Part shown: positions 15,418 through 23,324 of the stretch, piece after piece
How positions within the stretch are numbered: position 1 is the first letter of the stretch
Layout of the letters: every line of letters begins with the position of its first letter
Source of the DNA: Alphaproteobacteria bacterium UBA1303
GTDB lineage: Bacteria > Pseudomonadota > Alphaproteobacteria > Micropepsales > Micropepsaceae
NCBI GenBank assembly: GCA_002307315.1
Contig: DBTZ01000001.1
Span: forward strand, 1 to 31,188
Direction of reading: 5' to 3'
Length of the DNA: 31,188 nt
Notes under the pieces: generated by a model
Databases searched by the model: none
What the model saw: only the letters and a program-made list of their open reading frames with translations
What the model was told of the DNA's origin: nothing
Position numbers and translations under genes: made by a program

Positions 15418-16143
15418 TTATTCTTCTTCGGCGACCTCGTGCAGGCGTTTCAGGTCGTGGATAGTCATCCGGTGGCGGTCGAAGTCGATAAATCTCTCCT
15501 TACGCAGGCGGTCCAGGGTGCGATTAACGTAGACCGTGGTCAGCCCGAGTGCGTCGGCAATATGTTCCTGACGGATGGGAAAATCGAAAGAGCCATTTTT
15601 CGATAATTGCCGACGGCGCAGGCGGCTCTCGATTTCCCCCAGCAATTGAGCGATGCGTCCCATCGCGCTGCGCCGGCCGATATCCGCCAAATGCCGATTC
15701 ATGTCGGCAAAGTAATGCTGCGCGGTCACTGCAGCCTGAACGGCTTGTGGTTGCGATGCGCGCAGCATCTCCGCCGCGTCCTCGACCGGGAACGAGCACA
15801 GCGTCACGGGGGTCAGACTTTTCAAGGAAAATGGCAACGCCATTCCTGGAAATGCAAGCGATTCCAACGCAATAATATCTCCGGGGATGTGAAAGAACAG
15901 AATTTGCCGCCCCTTGGGCAAGGTAATGTAGCGAAATGCCCAACCGGAATAGAGGGTATGGACATGGGTCTGCACTTCGCCTTCCCGAATAAAGGTGCGG
16001 CCGGCAGCGACGGTTTTTACTTCGCGCCGCTTGATGTTCACCGCGTCGGGGTTGGTGGTGGCGGTGAGGCCGTAAATCGCGAATTGACCGAGACGGCAAA
16101 CGCGGCAACTGACCGGCGGTGGGGATACGGAAGTAATATCCAT
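15418..16143 (-). CDS. Crp/Fnr-family transcription regulator
   Basis: 241 residues. N-terminal cyclic-nucleotide-type beta barrel (about 40-130; LPKGRQILFFHIPGDII with glycine turns), a long dimer helix (about 130-165), and a winged helix at the C-terminus (FPIRQEHIADALGLTTVYVN, recognition helix about 197-210, then a wing). This layout matches FNR-type regulators of alphaproteobacteria. It has an N-terminal CxxC (C13, C16) and an internal Cys (C116), but the position where the FnrN/FixK-like third ligand would be (x7 after C16) is Tyr24, so a complete 4Fe-4S site is unlikely. The ligand or signal is unknown. It is divergent from the chemotaxis operon. Confidence 0.88.
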   Translation of the reverse strand: MDITSVSPPPVSCRVCRLGQFAIYGLTATTNPDAVNIKRREVKTVAAGRTFIREGEVQTHVHTLYSGWAFRYITLPKGRQILFFHIPGDIIALESLAFPGMALPFSLKSLTPVTLCSFPVEDAAEMLRASQPQAVQAAVTAQHYFADMNRHLADIGRRSAMGRIAQLLGEIESRLRRRQLSKNGSFDFPIRQEHIADALGLTTVYVNRTLDRLRKERFIDFDRHRMTIHDLKRLHEVAEEE

Positions 16144-16597
16144 TTTCTATACATAACTATATCGTTTCAACCAATATGGTAATACCAGATTATTAATATG
16201 TATAATAGTACAAAATCATAGTCCTCAGACTTCAGGTTAATTCGACAGTAATTCGAACGGTTGCAAACTGCATGAAGTTCCGGGGCGTCAAGGTCGTTGG
16301 TGCAAAAGCGTGGCGGGGAGCGCGTCAGTATCGGTCCGCCGGGTAAGCCACCCAACCCTTGGCAATTCGGGATGTTCGGCCGCGACGAGTACGTACGCGC
16401 GGGGTTGGGCAAGGGAGCGCCATGAGACGTCTTTCGTATCCGAAATATTCGATTTCCGGCCGGCATATCCGGCTTGGCGCTCGTGTTTTTTCATCTTTAC
16501 GGAGGTCCTCGGCAATTTTGTCGAAGGACCGCGACGGCGGTTTCCTGAAGCGCGTCATCGCCGTTGAACGCAACCAGCGTCCTTGAGGAGATACCTA
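16144..16597. other. Divergent intergenic region between crp/fnr gene and che operon
   Basis: 454 bases with no convincing gene. The first 75 bases are AT-rich and should hold the promoter of the Crp/Fnr gene, and possibly of the operon (a TATAAT occurs at 16201 without a good -35). The rest is GC-rich and can fold: GGCGG (16312-16316) with CCGCC (16336-16340), CCCAACCC (16351-16358) with GGGTTGGG (16402-16409), and GCCGG-CATAT-CCGGC (16459-16473). Open frames on both strands here look like chance products. It probably includes a long 5' leader for the chemoreceptor mRNA. Confidence 0.5.
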
Positions 16598-18991
16598 ATG
16601 TGGAATTTTGGGTCGGAATCGAAACGGGATAGAGATGGCGGATCGCTCGGCATCGATGCGGGGACGATGGCGTCAACCGCCAATGCCGGCTTGGCTATCA
16701 TCGAATTCGCATCTGACGGGCGGATTATCACGGCCAACGCCAACTATTTGAAACTATTCGGTTATCGTCTCGACGAGATCATCGGCAAGCATAACGGGAT
16801 TTTCGTCGACGAGAAGACGCGTGCCTCCGACGAATACAAGGCAGTCTGGAAGCGGCTTGCGAACGGCGAAAGGCTGTCGGCCCGCGCCAAGCGTATCTGC
16901 AAGGATGGACATACGCTTTGGCTGCACGGTGACTATATGCCGGTCAAGGACAGCCGGGGTAATGTCGAGCGGATCGTTGCCTTTGCCTCCGACATCACCG
17001 CTTACGAGGAAAGCTCCTTCGAGTACAGATCGAAAATCGAGGCAATCGATCGGGTGCAGTCGATCATCGAATTTCAACCCGATGCCATCGTCATCACCGC
17101 CAACGAGAATTTCCTCAAGTTGTTCGGTTATGCGCTCGACGAGATCGTCGGCAAACACAACGACGTCTTTATCGACGAGAAGACTAAGCGAACCGCCGAA
17201 TACAGCAACCTGTGGAGCGACCTCGCTCAGGGCAAGAGCCATACCATCAAGACTAAGACCGTCGCCAAGGACGGATCCGACATGTGGCTCAATGTGGCCT
17301 ATATTGCCGTCTCCGACGATACCGGCAAGACCAAGAAAATCATTGCTCTCGTCGAGAACATCACCGAACGCGAGACACAAAAAAACGAGCATGCAGCCAA
17401 GCTGACCGCACTCGACAGCTTCATGCCGATGATCGAGTATCATACCGACGGCACTATCGTCACTGCCAATGATATCTTCTGCCATCTACTCGGCTATAAG
17501 CTGGAAGACATAGTCGGCAAGCACCACAGCATTTTCGTTACCTCCGAATACGCCAAGAGCGGAGAATACGTACGCTTCTGGGAGCGTCTGCGGAATGGCG
17601 AGCGGATTTCCGAAAAGGGGCAGCGCAAAGACGCGAACGGCAACGAGTTGTGGATTCAGACGAATTACACCTGTCTGCGCGATCTCGACGGCAAGGTCTA
17701 CAAGATCGTCAACTACATGCTCGACATGACCGCCTCCGAGTTGGAGCATCGTGCCGCCGAACGGGAACGTGCCGAGCGTGCCGCCGAACAGGCGCATGTG
17801 GTGAAGAACCTGGCCGGTGGGCTTGAGAAGCTTGCCGCGGGCGATCTGACCAATCGCATTAACGAGGCCTTTGTCGGCGAATACGAACATTTGCGCAAGA
17901 ATTTTAACAGTATGGCCGATCGGCTGCAGGATACCCTGAAATCGGTGTTGACGGCTTCGGGTTCGATTAGTTCGAGCGCCGGCGAGATCAGTCAGGCATC
18001 CGACGATTTGTCGCGTCGCACCGAGCAGCAGGCGGCCTCGTTGGAAGAGACCGCTGCAGCGCTGGAACAAATCACTGCTACGGTCAAGAAGACAGCGCAA
18101 AACGCCCAAAATGCGTCATCGATCGTCTCTACCGCGAAGGCCGCGGCCGAAGAAGGGGGGAGAGTGGTCGAGACCGCGATCTCCGCGATGAGCCAGATCG
18201 AACAGTCCTCCAAACAGATCACCGATATCATCGGTGTGATGGACGAGATTTCCTTCCAGACCAATCTTCTGGCCTTGAACGCGGGTGTCGAGGCGGCGCG
18301 CGCGGGCGATGCCGGCAAGGGGTTTGCGGTGGTGGCCTCGGAAGTGCGTTCGCTGGCACAGCGTTCCAGCGAAGCGGCGCGCGAAATTAAAACCCTGATC
18401 AAGGCTTCAAGCGAGCACGTCGGCTCCGGCGTCAAGCTGGTCGGTGAAACCGGACAGGCGCTCAAGAAAATCGTCGATCAGGTGGTCGAGGTCAACTCTC
18501 TGGTTGGCGAGATGGCCCAGGCCGCCCAGCAGCAATCCACCGGTATCGAAGAGGTCAACACCGCCGTTACCCAGATGGATCAGGTGACCCAGCAAAACGC
18601 CGCCATGGTCGAGGAATCGACGGCCGCCGCGCGGTCGCTCGCCGGCGAAACCACAGATCTCAAGAATATGGTAGGTTTCTTCAGCGTCGGCGATATTGCG
18701 GCGAAGAAGCCGGCGGCCAAACCGGCTCCGGCGACGGTCAAACCAAAGCCGGTAGAGGCAAAATCTCCTCCGGCAGCGGCAAGAGCGAAGTCCGCAGAGC
18801 CTAAGCCTGCAGAGAACAAGCCTGCAGAGAACAAGCCTGCAGAGAGCAAGTCAGCAGAGAGCAAGTCTACAGAGGCCAAGCCTGCGGCCAAGGCGCCGAA
18901 CCCTCCATCGCCTTCTGCCCAGACAGCTATCAAGAAAGTGGTCGGCGGCGTGCCGATGCGCCAAGGCGATAACGACTGGCAGGAATTCTGA
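16598..18991 (+). CDS. Soluble methyl-accepting chemotaxis protein with three PAS domains
   Basis: 797 residues with no membrane segment, so a cytoplasmic receptor. Three similar PAS domains follow each other (about 28-137, 153-257, 274-379), each with an FGYxLDEIxGKH-like or LGYxLEDIVGKH motif, close to BdlA/Aer-type sensors that bind flavin or haem; the cofactor here is unknown. Then a HAMP-like segment (about 400-450) and the signalling coiled coil with the hairpin tip around EISFQTNLLALNAGVEAARAG (about 550-570). A Pro/Ala/Lys linker (700-780) contains pentapeptide repeats. The protein ends DWQEF, matching the xWxxF tether that docks CheR. The ATG follows GAGGAG at 7 bases; a TTG further up would include this site. 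First gene of the che operon, as icpA/mcpA are elsewhere. Confidence 0.93.
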   Translation: MWNFGSESKRDRDGGSLGIDAGTMASTANAGLAIIEFASDGRIITANANYLKLFGYRLDEIIGKHNGIFVDEKTRASDEYKAVWKRLANGERLSARAKRICKDGHTLWLHGDYMPVKDSRGNVERIVAFASDITAYEESSFEYRSKIEAIDRVQSIIEFQPDAIVITANENFLKLFGYALDEIVGKHNDVFIDEKTKRTAEYSNLWSDLAQGKSHTIKTKTVAKDGSDMWLNVAYIAVSDDTGKTKKIIALVENITERETQKNEHAAKLTALDSFMPMIEYHTDGTIVTANDIFCHLLGYKLEDIVGKHHSIFVTSEYAKSGEYVRFWERLRNGERISEKGQRKDANGNELWIQTNYTCLRDLDGKVYKIVNYMLDMTASELEHRAAERERAERAAEQAHVVKNLAGGLEKLAAGDLTNRINEAFVGEYEHLRKNFNSMADRLQDTLKSVLTASGSISSSAGEISQASDDLSRRTEQQAASLEETAAALEQITATVKKTAQNAQNASSIVSTAKAAAEEGGRVVETAISAMSQIEQSSKQITDIIGVMDEISFQTNLLALNAGVEAARAGDAGKGFAVVASEVRSLAQRSSEAAREIKTLIKASSEHVGSGVKLVGETGQALKKIVDQVVEVNSLVGEMAQAAQQQSTGIEEVNTAVTQMDQVTQQNAAMVEESTAAARSLAGETTDLKNMVGFFSVGDIAAKKPAAKPAPATVKPKPVEAKSPPAAARAKSAEPKPAENKPAENKPAESKSAESKSTEAKPAAKAPNPPSPSAQTAIKKVVGGVPMRQGDNDWQEF
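18791..18880 (+). repeat. Six tandem 15-base units encoding the receptor linker
   Basis: Six in-frame 15-base units in the chemoreceptor gene, consensus like CCTGCAGAGAACAAG, encoding PAENK, PAESK or SAESK repeats (residues 732-761). Units 2 and 3 are identical (18806-18820 and 18821-18835). Copy number could change by slippage without breaking the frame, altering linker length before the C-terminal tether. Confidence 0.9.
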
Positions 18992-19022
18992 GGCGGCGTG
19001 ATGGAACCTTTGGGAGTGTACG

Positions 19023-19316
19023 ATGTCTGATGATCGGCAAGACGGGCCTGCGGAGTTTCTGTTGCCTGCGGTGCTCGATCTCACTGCGGCGGACGCGCTG
19101 AAGCAAAATTTGCTTGGTGTGCTTACCGGCGGCGGTGCGATCACCATCGACGCTGGGGCCGTGCAACGGATTACCAGTCCAGCCTTCCAAATCTTTGCTG
19201 CGGCGGCAAAAACACGGTCGGAAGGCGATTTGCGCTTTATCAATGTCCCGGAAATCTTCCGGGAAACCGCCGCCACACTCGGCTTAAGCAAACTGTTGGG
19301 GATAACGGAGACATGA
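19023..19316 (+). CDS. STAS-domain protein of the che operon (CheS/CheX position)
   Basis: 97 residues, a single STAS domain like anti-sigma-factor antagonists: strand EFLLPAVLDL, helix, strand AITIDAGAVQRI, then TSPAFQIFAAAAK where the phosphorylatable Ser of SpoIIAA would be (S52), and a final strand-helix. It stands between the receptor and cheY1, exactly where Sinorhizobium has CheS (reported as 97 residues, increasing CheA affinity for CheY1 to speed phosphate drainage) and Caulobacter has its own small gene. Orthology is inferred from position and size. Start chosen for GGGAG at 6 bases. It overlaps the first of two possible cheY1 starts. Confidence 0.85.
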   Translation: MSDDRQDGPAEFLLPAVLDLTAADALKQNLLGVLTGGGAITIDAGAVQRITSPAFQIFAAAAKTRSEGDLRFINVPEIFRETAATLGLSKLLGITET

Positions 19317-19318
19317 CG

Positions 19319-19687
19319 ATGGGAAAAACCGTCTTGACGGTCGACGACTCCCGGACGATGCGCGATATGCTCAAACTCGCGCTGACCGACGCCGGCCATA
19401 CCGTGTTGCAAGCCGAAGACGGCGTGCATGGGGTTGAAGTGCTTGCCCAGGCCGGCGACGTCGACGTCATCATCACCGACATTAATATGCCGCGAATGGA
19501 CGGTTACGGCTTCATCGATCACGTGCGCAGCAACCCCAAGACCCGCGCTACGCCGATTCTGGTGCTGACTACCGAAAGCGAGCCGGCAAAGAAACAAAAG
19601 GCACGCGACGCTGGGGCCACCGGCTGGATCGTCAAACCGTTCGATCCGGTCAAATTGGTGGCTGCCATCCGCCGTGTTTCGCCGTAG
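19319..19687 (+). CDS. cheY1: Chemotaxis response regulator CheY (first copy)
   Basis: 122 residues, a single receiver domain. Acidic pair D9 and D10, phosphorylated Asp D54 (IITDINMPRMDG), switch Thr T84 and Lys K106 (VKPFDP) are all present. By analogy with two-CheY alphaproteobacteria, the copy next to CheS often acts as a phosphate sink while the copy after cheB drives the motor; which does what here cannot be seen. The start at 19319 has GGAG at 8 bases; an ATG at 19313 lies too close to that site. Confidence 0.93.
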   Translation: MGKTVLTVDDSRTMRDMLKLALTDAGHTVLQAEDGVHGVEVLAQAGDVDVIITDINMPRMDGYGFIDHVRSNPKTRATPILVLTTESEPAKKQKARDAGATGWIVKPFDPVKLVAAIRRVSP

Positions 19688-19698
19688 GGGGCGTTATT

Positions 19699-21960
19699 AT
19701 GGATCCTATGGAAACCATCAAACAGGGTTACTTCCAGGAATGCGAGGAGTTGTTGCTCGCGATGGAGGAAGGCCTGACCGCGATGGAAGGGGGAGATACC
19801 GATCCCGAGACCATCAATGCGGTGTTTCGCGCCGTACATTCGATTAAGGGCGGCGGCGGAGCATTCGGCTTCAGCGATCTGGTACAGTTCGCTCACGGCT
19901 TCGAAACAGTGATGGATCAGATCCGCTCCGGCGAACTCGATCCCAAACCCGAAGTAATGCAGATATTGCTCCGGGCCGGCGATATGTTGTCCGATCATGT
20001 TGCCGCTGCCCGCTCCGGCACCAAACTCGATCCCGGCCACGACGAGGATAGCTTCGCCGAACTCAAAGCGCTTTCGGGAAAGATCGGCGATCTGGGCGAG
20101 GACGAACTTAAGGAAAGTTTCGAGGAACTCGGGTTTCACCAAGTGCATCTCGTCGATCTCGACGATAACGCGACGGCTGCACCCGCGGCGACGCCTCAAC
20201 CGATTGCCGCTGCTGCGTCTCCGGTCGGCGGCAAGGGGTGGTTGATCCGGTTCGTTCCGCGTGCCGAGCTTTACGCCAAAGCCAACGAGCCGTCGTTGCT
20301 GTTTCGCGAGCTGGCCACGCTGGGCGAGGTCGACGTCGTCGCCGACCTGTCGAAACTGCCCTCGCTCGAGGAGATCGATCCCGAGCAGGCGTATATTTCC
20401 TGGACGGCAAAGTTGCATACCGACGCGACGAAGGACAAGGTCGAGGAAGTGTTCGAATTCGCTTCCGACGATTGCGAACTCGACATCCACCCCTTAAGCG
20501 AACAAGCCGGCGTGCAGCCCGTACCGGCCGCTGCCGTTCCGGAAACGATCGTAGCACAAACGCCTATGACGGCGCCGCAACCGGTCGTAACGGAAGTGCC
20601 CACGCCGGCCGTTGCGCCTGCGACCCCGGAACCGGCTCCGATCGCCAAAGCGCCCGAACCGCCGGTATCGGCGGTACCGTCGGCGCCATTGGTCGAAAAG
20701 GATCATCCGTCGGACAGGAAGGAAGCCCACGTCGAAAGCACCGTCAAGCAGACCATTCGCGTCGATCTCGATAAGATCGACCGGTTGAACAACCTCGCAG
20801 GCGAATTGGTGATCACCCAGGCGATGCTGGCGCAGCGGCTGTTGGAATTCCGTGCGCAGTCTCCTCTTTTGGCCAACAACCTCGCCGAGTTCGAGCACCT
20901 CTTGCGCGAGCTGCAGGAAGGGGTGATGGCGATCCGCACTCAGCCGGTCAAATCGGTGTTTCAGCGGATGCCTCGCTTGGTGCGCGAACTTGCGGCCCAG
21001 ACCAACAAGCAGGTCCGTTTGGTGATCAAAGGCGAGGCCACCGAAGTCGACAAGACGGTGATCGAACGGCTCGGCGATCCTCTGACCCACATGATCCGTA
21101 ACGCCGTCGATCATGGCCTGGAAACGTCCGACGATCGCATTACGGCGGGCAAGGATCCTGAAGGCACGGTAACGCTGTCGGCCGAACATCGCGGCGGCCG
21201 CATTATTATCGAAGTCGCCGACGACGGGCGCGGCATCAACCGCGCGCGCGTGCGCGAAAAAGCGTTGGAAAAAGGGCTGATCCAACCGAACGCAAATTTA
21301 AGCGACGAAGAAATCGATAATTTGATCTTTCTGCCCGGTTTCTCGACCGCCAAGGAAGTGTCCAACATTTCCGGGCGCGGCGTCGGCATGGACGTAGTGC
21401 GCTCGTCGGTTTCCAGCCTCGGCGGACGCATCATCATGTCGTCGGTTCCGGGCAGTGGCAGCCGCTTTATCATGACGCTGCCGCTGACCCTGGCGGTTCT
21501 CGACGGTATGGTGGTGGCGGTTGGCGAGCAGACCTTCGTGCTGCCGTTGTCGCACATTATCGAAAGTCTGCAGCCGAGATCCGAAGATATCAAGCCGTTT
21601 GGCCTCAATCGCTGCCTTCTTAAGGTGCGCGACAGCTACGTACCGTTGGTCAAGATCGGCGGACTGCTGAACGTCCATGGTGCCGGCACCGATCCGGTCA
21701 AGGGCGTAGTTATTCTGGTCGAGAGCGAAGGCTCCGGCCGATTGGCGCTTGCGGTAGATCAGATTCTCGGCCAACGCCAGGTGGTAATCAAAAGTTTCGA
21801 AGGAAATTACCGTCACATCGAAGGGATCGGCGCAGCGACGATCCTGGGCGACGGCCGCGTCGCACTTATCATCGACGTGGACGGCATTGTCACCCGCTGC
21901 CGCGGTAATTTGGTGGAAAACGGTTCTATCGAACGCAAAGCAACAGGAACGGGACCATGA
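19699..21960 (+). CDS. cheA: Chemotaxis histidine kinase CheA
   Basis: 753 residues. P1 phosphotransfer domain with His47 (FRAVHSIKGGGGAFGF). An extra alpha-beta domain (about 180-268; WLIRFVPRAELYAKANEP) of the type found between P1 and P3 in alphaproteobacterial CheA, a Pro/Ala linker (270-340), P3 dimerisation (about 352-415), P4 ATPase with N box HMIRNAVDHGLE (464-475), DDGRG (508-512) and GRGVGMD (559-565), and a C-terminal CheW-like P5. A classical P2 CheY-docking domain is not obvious. It phosphorylates CheY1, CheY2 and CheB. Start follows AGGGGG at 7 bases; the stop overlaps cheW by ATGA. Confidence 0.96.
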   Translation: MDPMETIKQGYFQECEELLLAMEEGLTAMEGGDTDPETINAVFRAVHSIKGGGGAFGFSDLVQFAHGFETVMDQIRSGELDPKPEVMQILLRAGDMLSDHVAAARSGTKLDPGHDEDSFAELKALSGKIGDLGEDELKESFEELGFHQVHLVDLDDNATAAPAATPQPIAAAASPVGGKGWLIRFVPRAELYAKANEPSLLFRELATLGEVDVVADLSKLPSLEEIDPEQAYISWTAKLHTDATKDKVEEVFEFASDDCELDIHPLSEQAGVQPVPAAAVPETIVAQTPMTAPQPVVTEVPTPAVAPATPEPAPIAKAPEPPVSAVPSAPLVEKDHPSDRKEAHVESTVKQTIRVDLDKIDRLNNLAGELVITQAMLAQRLLEFRAQSPLLANNLAEFEHLLRELQEGVMAIRTQPVKSVFQRMPRLVRELAAQTNKQVRLVIKGEATEVDKTVIERLGDPLTHMIRNAVDHGLETSDDRITAGKDPEGTVTLSAEHRGGRIIIEVADDGRGINRARVREKALEKGLIQPNANLSDEEIDNLIFLPGFSTAKEVSNISGRGVGMDVVRSSVSSLGGRIIMSSVPGSGSRFIMTLPLTLAVLDGMVVAVGEQTFVLPLSHIIESLQPRSEDIKPFGLNRCLLKVRDSYVPLVKIGGLLNVHGAGTDPVKGVVILVESEGSGRLALAVDQILGQRQVVIKSFEGNYRHIEGIGAATILGDGRVALIIDVDGIVTRCRGNLVENGSIERKATGTGP

Positions 21961-22439
21961 GCGAAAAAACCCCAACATCGCCGGAAGAACGGCGCCAGTT
22001 CATTACTTTCCTTTCCGGACAACAGGAATTCGGCGCCAATATCATGATGATCCGCGAAATTCGCGGTTGGACCGAGACCACCCCGCTGCCGCACGCGCCA
22101 GATTTCGTGCGTGGCGTTATTAACCTGCGCGGCGTGGTGCTGCCGGTGGTCGACCTGAAGGCCATGCTAGGCCGCGGGTTGACGGAGGCTAATCCCAAAC
22201 ACGTCATCATCGTGGTCAAGACCGGCGACCGTACCATCGGTCTTTTGGTCGATGCGGTATCCGACATCATGACGGTAACCGCCTCCGATATTCAGCCGAC
22301 GCCGGAACTGGCGCGCGATTCCAACGGCGCCTTTATCGACGGTATTGCGGTGATCGAACAGCGCATGGTCACCTTGCTCAGCATGGAGAAGCTGATCTCC
22401 TCGCTGACCGGCGAAATAAACGTTTCCGAGGCGGCATAA
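21957..22439 (+). CDS. cheW: Chemotaxis coupling protein CheW
   Basis: 160 residues, a single CheW domain that bridges receptor and CheA P5. Seen: FLSGQQEFGANIMMIREIRG, GVINLRGVVLPVVDLK (the highly conserved G-x-INLRG-x2-x-P-V-x-D), and IGLLVDAVSDIM. Normal length. It starts within the cheA stop codon (4-base overlap), so translation is coupled with cheA. Confidence 0.95.
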   Translation: MSEKTPTSPEERRQFITFLSGQQEFGANIMMIREIRGWTETTPLPHAPDFVRGVINLRGVVLPVVDLKAMLGRGLTEANPKHVIIVVKTGDRTIGLLVDAVSDIMTVTASDIQPTPELARDSNGAFIDGIAVIEQRMVTLLSMEKLISSLTGEINVSEAA

Positions 22440-22451
22440 GCGGGTAATCAG

Positions 22452-23318
22452 ATGGCCGAGTATCATTCCCCTCGCGAAAGAGTGCTGGTGCCTGACGGAG
22501 AATTCGTCTTTACCGAGGCGGATTTCAAGAAGATTGCTTCGCTTGTGCATGGCGAGGCGGGCATTGTGCTCACCGAGGGCAAAGCCAATCTGGTTTATTC
22601 GCGTCTGGCCAAACGCCTGCGCGCGATTGGCCTTCGTACTTTCCGCGAGTACTGCGAACTGATCGAAGGCGAAGGCGGGGCCGACGAGCGCCAGGCGATG
22701 ATCGGCGCGATGACCACCAACGTCACCCGTTTTTTTCGCGAGCCGCATCATTTCGAATATCTTAAGGCTCAAGTGATGCCTGCGCTGGCTGCCAAGGCCA
22801 AATCGGGCGGGCGGGTGCGGATTTGGTCGGCGGCCTGTTCGTCGGGCGAGGAGCCGTACTCGATCGCCCTGACGGTGCTCGACGCGTTGCCCGAGGCGCC
22901 TAAGCTCGACGTACTCATTCTCGCCACCGATATTGACACCAACATGTTGGCACGCGGTCGCCAGGGCGTCTATCCCGCCACCGCGCTCGGCAGTATTCCC
23001 GCCGCCTATCACGGTAAGTGGTTGGAGCAGGAGCGCCACGGCGACACTGTTCGCGTCGGTCAAGCGGCGCGCGATCTCGTGCGTTTCAACGAACTCAATC
23101 TGCTCGGATCCTGGCCGATGCGGGGCAAGTTCGACCTCATCTTCTGCCGCAACGTGATGATTTATTTCGACGAGGCGACCCAGAACCGGATCTGGTCCGG
23201 GTTTGCCAACGTCTTACAGCCGCAAGGAACGCTGTGCATCGGCCACTCCGAAAGGATCACGCTCGAAACGCTGCCGTTCCGCCTCGTAGCCCAAACCACC
23301 TATCGCTTGAATGGTTGA
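22452..23318 (+). CDS. cheR: Chemotaxis receptor methyltransferase CheR
   Basis: 288 residues. It methylates receptor glutamates using S-adenosylmethionine. N-terminal helical domain (about 20-95, with TTNVTRFFRE at 88-97), SAM-binding motif RIWSAACSSGEEPYS (123-137), ATDIDTNML (158-166), beta-subdomain (about 175-215), and FCRNVMIYFD (231-240). The beta-subdomain is the part that, in pentapeptide-dependent CheR, binds a C-terminal xWxxF tether such as the DWQEF end of this operon's receptor. The ribosome site is weak. Confidence 0.95.
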   Translation: MAEYHSPRERVLVPDGEFVFTEADFKKIASLVHGEAGIVLTEGKANLVYSRLAKRLRAIGLRTFREYCELIEGEGGADERQAMIGAMTTNVTRFFREPHHFEYLKAQVMPALAAKAKSGGRVRIWSAACSSGEEPYSIALTVLDALPEAPKLDVLILATDIDTNMLARGRQGVYPATALGSIPAAYHGKWLEQERHGDTVRVGQAARDLVRFNELNLLGSWPMRGKFDLIFCRNVMIYFDEATQNRIWSGFANVLQPQGTLCIGHSERITLETLPFRLVAQTTYRLNG

Positions 23319-23324
23319 GACACA

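Noticed and set aside
16201..16206. TATAAT as the che promoter -10 box
   Set aside because: No matching -35 box at a suitable distance, and the region is AT-rich, so chance occurrence is likely.
16288..16515. Small genes in the che leader on either strand
   Set aside because: No ribosome site, no recognisable composition or motif, and mutually overlapping frames typical of GC-rich noncoding DNA.
16230..16597. c-di-GMP (GEMM) riboswitch before the chemoreceptor
   Set aside because: The conserved core sequence and tetraloop arrangement are absent.
18791..18880. CRISPR-like tandem repeat
   Set aside because: Units are 15 bases, contiguous, without spacers, and in frame with the receptor gene.
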